NCBI RefSeq assembly: GCF_018500155.2
Contig: NZ_JAHBAK020000017.1
Location: forward strand, 1-64,000
Length of the DNA: 64,000 nucleotides
Direction of reading: 5' to 3'
From: Polynucleobacter sp.
Lineage (GTDB): Bacteria > Pseudomonadota > Gammaproteobacteria > Burkholderiales > Burkholderiaceae
The notes beneath the pieces are model-generated. The model worked only from the letters and a program-made list of their open reading frames with translations, was not told where the DNA came from and did no database searches. Made by a program: the position numbers and the translations under genes. Shown here one piece after another: positions 57,754-64,000 of the stretch (position 1 is its first letter; every line of letters starts with the position of its first letter).

Positions 57754-60700
57754 TGGTACTGAACCTGCACTGGATCTTTTTGTTTTGATGCAAGCAATTG
57801 ATTAAGACTATGCAGACATGCGTCATCTGGATAAATTCGCATCTCTTCGGGGAACTGCATTAAGCAGGCACCGCCACTAGTCGTCACGGCAGCAGTGATC
57901 ACCAACCCCTTAACACCCTCTTGAGCTGATCCTGGGCTAGCAAAATTAGACTTGGGATCTTTAACGCGATTGGCCATTAAATAAGGGCCAATCTGGCTCC
58001 TTAACATTCTGATATCGATAGCTGAGTCAATGCAAACGTGGACATTTCGAGCAAAACGCATACGTGCCCCTGTAATATCCATCACATTTTCTGCCACTAT
58101 TCTCATGCCACCAGAAAATTTATCTGGCGTGACATTCACTTTAGCAATCAGCAATTCATCTTCTTTTAGCCAAGAACGATTAGGTTCATAGACTTCACTG
58201 TATAGAGTGACTTCAACTGCTGCAGAGCCATCATCAATTGTGGCGATCATCATGCGACCCCGCTGCCCAGTGAGCATTCTGGCAGAAGTAATGATGCCGG
58301 CTATTAACTGATCTTTACCTTCCGATAATTTTGCTAGCGGTTGGCGTATAAAGTGCGATGTCTCGGCGCGGTAGGCATCAAACATGTGGCCTGTTAAACA
58401 GAGACCTAATGCCGTCTTCTCTTCTTGAAGGCGCTTCTTCTCAGGCCAAACTGGCTCACGCACTAATTCTGGTTGATGTTGGTGATCTTCACCAGCCACT
58501 TCAAAGAGGCTCACTTGATGAATAGAAGCTTCAGCCTGCTCTGCCGCCTCAATGGCTCTTGCCAAGGAAGCAAGCAAGGTAGAACGAATATCGTATAAAT
58601 TACCGGCAGCTGGTAGGGAATCCTTATACAGACTATCAAAAGCCCCTGCACGCATCAATGCTTCGATAGCACGGCGATTGACTTGCCGACGATCGACACG
58701 CGCACAAAAATCAAAGAGATCTTTAAAAGGCCCGCCCGCTTGGCGCGCTTTTACAATCGCTTCAATCGCCGCTTCACCAGTTCCTCTTACCGCGCCTAAA
58801 CCATAACGAATGTGACTGATGGGTGAATCTGGCGCCGCATCGGGTGCACGCAATGGTGTGAACTCATACACACCTGTATTGATGTCTGGTGAAAATACCC
58901 TGATCTGATTGGCCAAGCAATCGTCATACAAAATCTTGACTTTGTCGGTGTCATCCATGGCTAGCGATAAGTTGGCCGCCATAAATTCGGCTGGGTAATA
59001 TGCTTTTAACCATGCTGTTTGATAAGCCAAGAGCGCATAGGCGGCAGCATGGGATTTATTAAATCCATACCCCGCAAAACGCTCCATCAAGTCATAGATC
59101 TCGTTTGCCTTTGCCTCGGAAATTCCACCGGCTTTGGCACCGTCGCTAAAGATTTTGCGATGCTGCGCCATCTCTTCTGGCTTTTTCTTGCCCATTGCAC
59201 GGCGCAACATATCTGCGCCGCCGAGCGAGTAACCGCCAATCATCTGCGCCATCTGCATCACCTGCTCTTGATACACCATGATGCCGTAGGTTTCGCGTAA
59301 AACAGGCTCAATCCGTGGGTCTGGATACTCCACCTTCTGACGACCATGTTTGCGTTCAATAAAGTCAGGGATCAAATCCATTGGGCCTGGTCGATACAAC
59401 GCTACCAACGCAATAATGTCCTCGAATCGGTCAGGCTTTGCCTCCCGAAGCATGCCTTGCATGCCGCGACTTTCTAGCTGAAACACGGCAACTGTATTTG
59501 CTCGCTTAAGCACCTCGAATGCTTTTTCATCATCGAGTGGAATATCACTAATACTCCAATCTTTACGGTCTGCATGCAGCGCTTTGATCCAGCGTTCTGC
59601 TGCAGCCAAAATAGTGAGCGTAGTCAAACCCAAGAAGTCGAATTTCACTAGACCAATCGCTTCGACGTCATCTTTATCAAACTGACTAATTACCGAACTA
59701 CTGTCTTGATCTTTTGTTTCTTGTGTATACAAGGGGCAAAAATCCGTCAGACGTCCAGGAGCAATCAATACACCGCCAGCATGCATACCCACGTTACGAG
59801 TCATGCCTTCTAACTGCTCTGCTAAAGAAAGTAGTTGACGTACTTCGTCTTCATTTTTTTCGCGCTCGGCTAACTGCTTCTCTTCTTTCTTAGCCATATC
59901 AATCGTCATGTATTGACCTGGCTTATTAGGAACGAGCTTAGCGATACCGTCTACGAAGTTATAACCTTGCTCCAAAACACGGCCCACATCACGAATCGCT
60001 GCTCTGGCGGCCATCGTTCCAAATGTGGCAATTTGACTGACTGCATCCTTGCCATATTTGTCTTTAACGTACTGAATGACGCGGTCACGCCCATGTTGGC
60101 AAAAATCGATATCAAAGTCGGGCATCGAGACCCGCTCTGGATTTAAAAAGCGCTCAAAGAGTAAGTTGTAGCGCAGTGGATCTAGATCCGTAATTCCTAG
60201 TGAGTAAGCCACTAGGGAGCCTGCACCCGATCCACGACCCGGACCAACTGGCACGCCATTATTTTTTGCCCAGTTAATAAAGTCCGCAACAATCAAAAAG
60301 TATCCCGGGAAACCCATTTGTGAAATCGTCTTCACTTCAAACAAGAGGCGCTCGCGGTAACGTGGCATCTCTTTGGCGCGCTCTTGTGGATCTGGAAAGT
60401 TCCGCTCCATATGACGCTCAAGCCCTGCCTCAGATTGAGCAAGCAAAAATTCATCTAACGTGATTCCAGGTGGCGTCGGAAAATCCGGCAAGCGAGGTTG
60501 ACCTAGCACCAAGGACAAATTACAACGCTTAGCGATTTCCACTGAGTTAGCCAATGCAACTGGTAGATCTGCAAAACGCTTTTCCATTTCCTCTTGAGTC
60601 AGGAAATACTGCTCTTCATTAAATTTCTTTTGCCGTCTTGGGTTACCAAGCAGTTCGCCTTCAGCAATACAAACGCGCGCCTCATGAGCCGTGAAATCAC

Positions 60701-61361
60701 TCCTTTGCATGAACTGCACTGGATGCGTTGCCACAACTGGCAAATTCATTTCACTTGCTAATTGACAAGCAAGTTGTAATTGCCTTTCATCCTGAGGATG
60801 ACCGCCCCGCTGGACTTCGATGTAAAAAGCTTCCGGGAAAAGCTTCTCATAACGTTTTGCTGCATTTTTGGCTTGCTCTAATTGGTCCGCTAATAATGCA
60901 GAACCCACTTCGCCCATACGAGCACCAGATAGGGCAATTAATCCATAGGCTAGTGTTCGCTTGGCTTTTTTATCTTCTGCTTTTGCAGCAGGCGCACTGA
61001 ACCAAGCCAAATCTACTTCAGCACGGCCACGGGACTGATTCTCCAAAGAGGCTTTACTCAAAAGCTCACAAAGATTGAGATATCCTGAATGATTCTGAAC
61101 CAGTAGCAACAAACGATGCGGTTGGTCGGGGTCTTGGGGGTTAGTCACCCAAACATCAGCCCCGGCAATAGGCTTAATGCCATTGGAACGAGCAGCAGTG
61201 TAGAACCGTACTAGACCAAATAAATTGCTTAGGTCAGTAATGGCTAATGCGCCCATCTCATCTTTTACGGCGGCAGCCACCGCATCGTCAATGCGCACGA
61301 CTCCATCCGTAATTGAAAACTCGGAGTGAATGCGAAGATGAACAAAACGGGGTAAAGCCAT
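57750..61361 (-). CDS. dnaE: DNA polymerase III alpha subunit
   Basis: 1203-aa replicative polymerase. Order: PHP domain (1-280, 'FVHLRIHSEFSITDGVV'), palm/fingers with 'GPGRGSGAGSLVAYSLGITDLDP' and the catalytic Asp pair in 'PDFDIDFCQHGRDRVIQYV', 'PGPMDLIPDFIERKHGR' and 'FNKSHAAAYALLAYQTAWLKAYYPAEFMAANL', helix-hairpin-helix, OB fold and tau-binding tail. Slightly longer than the 1160 aa of E. coli, mostly by small insertions. Divergent from gluQ with 3 bp between start codons. Confidence 0.97.
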   Translation of the reverse strand: MALPRFVHLRIHSEFSITDGVVRIDDAVAAAVKDEMGALAITDLSNLFGLVRFYTAARSNGIKPIAGADVWVTNPQDPDQPHRLLLLVQNHSGYLNLCELLSKASLENQSRGRAEVDLAWFSAPAAKAEDKKAKRTLAYGLIALSGARMGEVGSALLADQLEQAKNAAKRYEKLFPEAFYIEVQRGGHPQDERQLQLACQLASEMNLPVVATHPVQFMQRSDFTAHEARVCIAEGELLGNPRRQKKFNEEQYFLTQEEMEKRFADLPVALANSVEIAKRCNLSLVLGQPRLPDFPTPPGITLDEFLLAQSEAGLERHMERNFPDPQERAKEMPRYRERLLFEVKTISQMGFPGYFLIVADFINWAKNNGVPVGPGRGSGAGSLVAYSLGITDLDPLRYNLLFERFLNPERVSMPDFDIDFCQHGRDRVIQYVKDKYGKDAVSQIATFGTMAARAAIRDVGRVLEQGYNFVDGIAKLVPNKPGQYMTIDMAKKEEKQLAEREKNEDEVRQLLSLAEQLEGMTRNVGMHAGGVLIAPGRLTDFCPLYTQETKDQDSSSVISQFDKDDVEAIGLVKFDFLGLTTLTILAAAERWIKALHADRKDWSISDIPLDDEKAFEVLKRANTVAVFQLESRGMQGMLREAKPDRFEDIIALVALYRPGPMDLIPDFIERKHGRQKVEYPDPRIEPVLRETYGIMVYQEQVMQMAQMIGGYSLGGADMLRRAMGKKKPEEMAQHRKIFSDGAKAGGISEAKANEIYDLMERFAGYGFNKSHAAAYALLAYQTAWLKAYYPAEFMAANLSLAMDDTDKVKILYDDCLANQIRVFSPDINTGVYEFTPLRAPDAAPDSPISHIRYGLGAVRGTGEAAIEAIVKARQAGGPFKDLFDFCARVDRRQVNRRAIEALMRAGAFDSLYKDSLPAAGNLYDIRSTLLASLARAIEAAEQAEASIHQVSLFEVAGEDHQHQPELVREPVWPEKKRLQEEKTALGLCLTGHMFDAYRAETSHFIRQPLAKLSEGKDQLIAGIITSARMLTGQRGRMMIATIDDGSAAVEVTLYSEVYEPNRSWLKEDELLIAKVNVTPDKFSGGMRIVAENVMDITGARMRFARNVHVCIDSAIDIRMLRSQIGPYLMANRVKDPKSNFASPGSAQEGVKGLVITAAVTTSGGACLMQFPEEMRIYPDDACLHSLNQLLASKQKDPVQVQYH

Positions 61362-61364
61362 GAG

Positions 61365-62312
61365 ATGATTTTAGCTGTGTCCATGTCTAAAAACCCCCCA
61401 TCCCCAGCCGACGGCTATCGCGGGCGATTTGCCCCTTCGCCAACCGGTCCACTCCATGCCGGATCGCTAGTTGCGGCCCTAGGAAGCTGGCTAGATGCCC
61501 GAAAAAATGGCGGCAAATGGCTTCTCAGAATGGAAGACTTAGATACCCCGAGGTGCGTTCCAGGGGCTGTACAAGTCATTCAGTCCCAATTGCTTGCCTG
61601 CGGCCTATTTTGGGATGAGGAGCCGAGCCATCAGTCAAGTCGCCAGGAGGGATATCACAATGCCCTTGTAGAACTTGCCAAGCAAAAATTACTTTATCCC
61701 TGCACCTGTTCAAGGCAGATGATTGCCAACACGCTAGCTTTCCTCCATATTCAGACACCTCGCAATCAAGAGATGGTGTATCCAGGAACTTGTAGACCAC
61801 GTGCGGCAGACATGCATGATTGTCACCAGTGGGATGCCAAAGTAGCATGGCGTATCGCACTTCCAAAAGATTGTCACATTCAATTTGAAGATGGCATCCT
61901 GGGTCCACAAGAGCAAGATCTCTGGCGCGAAGTAGGTGACTTTGTTTTACGTCGTAGCGATGGCGTATTTACCTATCAACTTGCCGTCGTTGTTGATGAT
62001 GCCCTGCAGGGCATCACCCATATTGTGCGGGGTGCTGATTTACTGAGCAACACTGCAAGGCAAATCTTTTTACAAAGACAATTGGGCTACATCACCCCAC
62101 ACTACAAACATCTACCTCTAGTTCTTGATGAGCATGGAGAGAAACTGAGCAAGCAAACTCTAGCCATGCAAATTCAGACTCGCAACCCAGAAGACGTCTT
62201 GATGGAACTGCGCAAGGCAGGACAACACCTGGGTTTACAAGATTTGCCGGATGGAGATACAACAACGGTTGCAGAGTGGCTATTGGCCGCCACCCAGGCT
62301 TGGCATCTCTAG
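61365..62312 (+). CDS. gluQ: Glutamyl-Q tRNA(Asp) synthetase
   Basis: 315-aa truncated glutamyl-tRNA synthetase paralogue that glutamylates queuosine in tRNA-Asp. 'RGRFAPSPTGPLHAGSLVAALGSWLDAR' carries the HIGH-like HAGS motif, zinc ligands C-x-C (CTCSR) and Y-x3-C (YPGTC) lie near residues 110-145, and 'EKLSKQTLA' is the KMSKS-like loop. It lacks the anticodon-binding domain. ATG at 61365 or at 61383 are both possible starts. Confidence 0.94.
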   Translation: MILAVSMSKNPPSPADGYRGRFAPSPTGPLHAGSLVAALGSWLDARKNGGKWLLRMEDLDTPRCVPGAVQVIQSQLLACGLFWDEEPSHQSSRQEGYHNALVELAKQKLLYPCTCSRQMIANTLAFLHIQTPRNQEMVYPGTCRPRAADMHDCHQWDAKVAWRIALPKDCHIQFEDGILGPQEQDLWREVGDFVLRRSDGVFTYQLAVVVDDALQGITHIVRGADLLSNTARQIFLQRQLGYITPHYKHLPLVLDEHGEKLSKQTLAMQIQTRNPEDVLMELRKAGQHLGLQDLPDGDTTTVAEWLLAATQAWHL

Positions 62313-62326
62313 TCTTTGGAAAATCG

Positions 62327-63727
62327 TTAGGACTTCTTTTTAAAGCCGCCAAGTAGAGCGCCTACGGCAGGCTTTGCCGGAGTGATACCCACCTTCTTTA
62401 CTTCTGGTGCGTTCGTTGTGGAAACCTGTTCAGATGCTGCCGGTTTCGTAGCGCTGGAAGGCTCATAAGGCTTGTAAAAGAATGGATCTGTAATCTGACC
62501 CGGTACAGATTTCACATCTGGCAGTGGGGCCACTTCGAGTTTGCGCTTCATGAGCTTCTCGATGTCATCGAGCAAACGCTTTTCACTCTCATCCACCAGA
62601 GCAATCGCATCACCTTTACTACCAGCGCGACCTGTACGTCCGATGCGATGAATAAAATCTTCGGCATTAAAAGGAAGTTCGTGATTAATCACACATGGCA
62701 TATCGGGAATATCTAAGCCACGTGCGGCAACATCGGTTGCTACCAACGCCTCAATTTCTCCAGACTTAAATGCATCCAAGGTCAGAGTACGCTCACCCTG
62801 ACTTTTATCACCATGAATCGCGCCCGCTTTAATGCCATCGCGCTCAAGAGCACGAGCCAAGCGTGCGCAACCCAAACGACTATTAGTAAAAATAATGCAC
62901 TGACGTGATAGACCCTGGCGAGTCCGGTTTTCTAGCACCTTCACGATGGCGCGTTGCTTATCAGCTGCCGCAACCAAATGCACCACCTGTTTCACTGTAT
63001 CGGCTGCTGCATTTTGGCGTGCTACTTCAACCGTGACCGGTGAGCGCAAATAACTCTGCGCCAACTTTTTAATCTCAGGAGAGAAAGTCGCTGAAAACAA
63101 TAAGGTTTGTCTTGCTGTGGGAATTAAATTAATAATCCGTTGCAGGTCAGGCAAGAACCCCATGTCGAGCATTCGGTCAGCTTCATCTAAGACCAAAATT
63201 TCTACTTGCGATAAATTGGCTACTTTAGAACCAATGTGATCAAGCAAACGCCCAGGTGTTGCAATCAAAATTTCGACACCATTACGCAAAATGGTGACCT
63301 GCTCTTTCATATCCACACCACCATAGACCACCGCTGTACGCAAATCAGTGTATTGGGAATAGCTCGCTGCATTTTCAGCAACTTGCACCGCTAATTCACG
63401 AGTAGGAGTGAGCACGAGCGCACGAATAGGATGGCGCGCTGGCGATGCGCTATTACTGGCATGGCGCAAAATCTTTTGAATGATCGGCAATACAAACGCT
63501 GCAGTTTTACCGGTACCAGTTTGCGCGGCGCCCATCAAATCACTTCCCGCTAACACATGGGGAATCGATTGTGCCTGTATCGGAGTGGGAGTGTTGTAAC
63601 CCTGCTGCGCAACTGCTTTTTGTATGAGCGGGTCTAAACCAAAATCAGCAAAAGTGGTAGTTGCTGGTGGGGTAGCAGTTTTGCTAGCCCCTGTAGGTGA
63701 ATTGAATTCAGTAGTGGTATTTGTCAA
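62327..63727 (-). CDS. rhlE: DEAD-box RNA helicase (RhlE-like)
   Basis: 466-aa ATP-dependent RNA helicase. Q motif 'FADFGLDPLIQKAVAQQGYNTPTPIQAQ' near residue 26, motif I 'AQTGTGKTA', motif II 'VLDEADRMLDMGF', motif III 'LFSATF', motif VI 'HRIGRTGRAG'. The basic/low-complexity C-terminal tail (about 400-466) is typical of RhlE and shorter than that of DeaD. Assignment to RhlE rather than another DEAD paralogue is by general resemblance. Confidence 0.9.
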   Translation of the reverse strand: MTNTTTEFNSPTGASKTATPPATTTFADFGLDPLIQKAVAQQGYNTPTPIQAQSIPHVLAGSDLMGAAQTGTGKTAAFVLPIIQKILRHASNSASPARHPIRALVLTPTRELAVQVAENAASYSQYTDLRTAVVYGGVDMKEQVTILRNGVEILIATPGRLLDHIGSKVANLSQVEILVLDEADRMLDMGFLPDLQRIINLIPTARQTLLFSATFSPEIKKLAQSYLRSPVTVEVARQNAAADTVKQVVHLVAAADKQRAIVKVLENRTRQGLSRQCIIFTNSRLGCARLARALERDGIKAGAIHGDKSQGERTLTLDAFKSGEIEALVATDVAARGLDIPDMPCVINHELPFNAEDFIHRIGRTGRAGSKGDAIALVDESEKRLLDDIEKLMKRKLEVAPLPDVKSVPGQITDPFFYKPYEPSSATKPAASEQVSTTNAPEVKKVGITPAKPAVGALLGGFKKKS

Positions 63728-63733
63728 GGTAAC

Positions 63734-64000
63734 TTACAGAATGGCCGCGATGCCTGCTTTCGCAATTTCAGCATCTTCGGTCGATTTAACGCCGGAAACG
63801 CCGACTGCGCCGATGGTAAACCCATTTACCTCGATATTGACCCCACCCTCTAACATGCCAGCAATATGCGGGGCAGATAAGAAGGATGTACGGCCGTTAT
63901 TAATAATTTCTTCGTATACACGACTCTCACGTTTACCCATTGCCGCAGTACGCGCTTTTTCTTGAGCGATATAAGTTGATACAGGAGCACAACCATCGCG
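63734..64000 (-). CDS. GlcG/HbpS-family (DUF336) protein, 5' end outside window
   Basis: 88 codons visible of a gene that runs beyond the window end. 'GCAPVSTYIAQEKARTAAMGKRES', then 'LEGGVNIEVNGFTIGAVGVSGVKSTEDAEIAKAGIAAI', match the C-terminal half of the GlcG/HbpS haem-degrading-like family (DUF336). An internal ATG at 63940 is not the true start because the conserved region continues upstream in frame to the edge. Function in this family varies (haem binding, accessory to glycolate or diol use). Confidence 0.85.
   Translation of the reverse strand, partial: RDGCAPVSTYIAQEKARTAAMGKRESRVYEEIINNGRTSFLSAPHIAGMLEGGVNIEVNGFTIGAVGVSGVKSTEDAEIAKAGIAAIL

Overview
The window looks like a chromosome segment of a Polynucleobacter-type betaproteobacterium (Burkholderiaceae). 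This is inferred from the moderate GC content, the gene sets and neighbourhoods (metG / DUF3460 / scpA / panC, zapA followed by 6S RNA, lptFG beside pepA-holC-lgt, rsfS-rlmH-maf-rng), and the betaproteobacterial flavour of the proteins. No species call can be made from sequence reading alone. Coding density is very high, with many 1-4 bp overlaps. No rRNA, CRISPR array or IS element was seen.

Layout. 0-3.6 kb: argH followed by a TRAP transporter membrane pair. 3.6-8.6 kb (minus strand): dcd, an inward-rectifier-type K+ channel, an Orn/Lys/Arg decarboxylase and panD in one tight run, preceded by fdhD. 8.8-12.5 kb: metG, a DUF3460 gene, scpA, panC. 12.5-19.4 kb (minus): an oxalate-catabolism cluster with oxalyl-CoA decarboxylase, two formyl-CoA transferase paralogues, a formyltransferase-like protein, a PAS protein and a Crp/Fnr regulator; an FNR-like palindrome sits upstream of oxc. 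19.5-23.3 kb (minus): a probable B12 salvage group with a DUF5522-DUF71 fusion protein, btuB behind a cobalamin riboswitch, and a small membrane protein. 23.4-25 kb: a small coiled-coil protein, zapA, 6S RNA and a TSUP permease. 25-30.1 kb (minus): a malonate cluster (malonyl-CoA synthetase, Bug-family binding protein, malonyl-CoA decarboxylase, MdcR-like LysR). 30.1-36.5 kb: lgt, holC and pepA on minus, then lptF, lptG and a CysB-type regulator on plus.

36.5-46.4 kb is a roughly 9.9-kb integrative element inserted into the 3' end of tRNA-Leu(CAA). The 20-bp core is repeated at both ends with one mismatch. The tRNA-proximal part holds a P4-type tyrosine integrase and a replication/regulation block (AlpA-like protein, split CHC2 / TOPRIM-AAA primase-helicase, several unknown small proteins). 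The distal part is cargo: a PepSY protein, response regulator and histidine kinase divergent from a three-gene c/b-type cytochrome operon (SHP-like monohaem cytochrome, dihaem cytochrome DHC, membrane cytochrome b561). A mobile, apparently self-regulated redox module of this kind is the most interesting item in the window.

46.6-64 kb is backbone again: yebC, purD, hemF, nadD, rsfS, rlmH, maf and rng on plus; msbA on minus; three glycosyltransferases for surface polysaccharide/LPS on plus; dnaE on minus; gluQ on plus; an RhlE-like DEAD-box helicase on minus; and a GlcG/HbpS-family (DUF336) gene cut by the window end.
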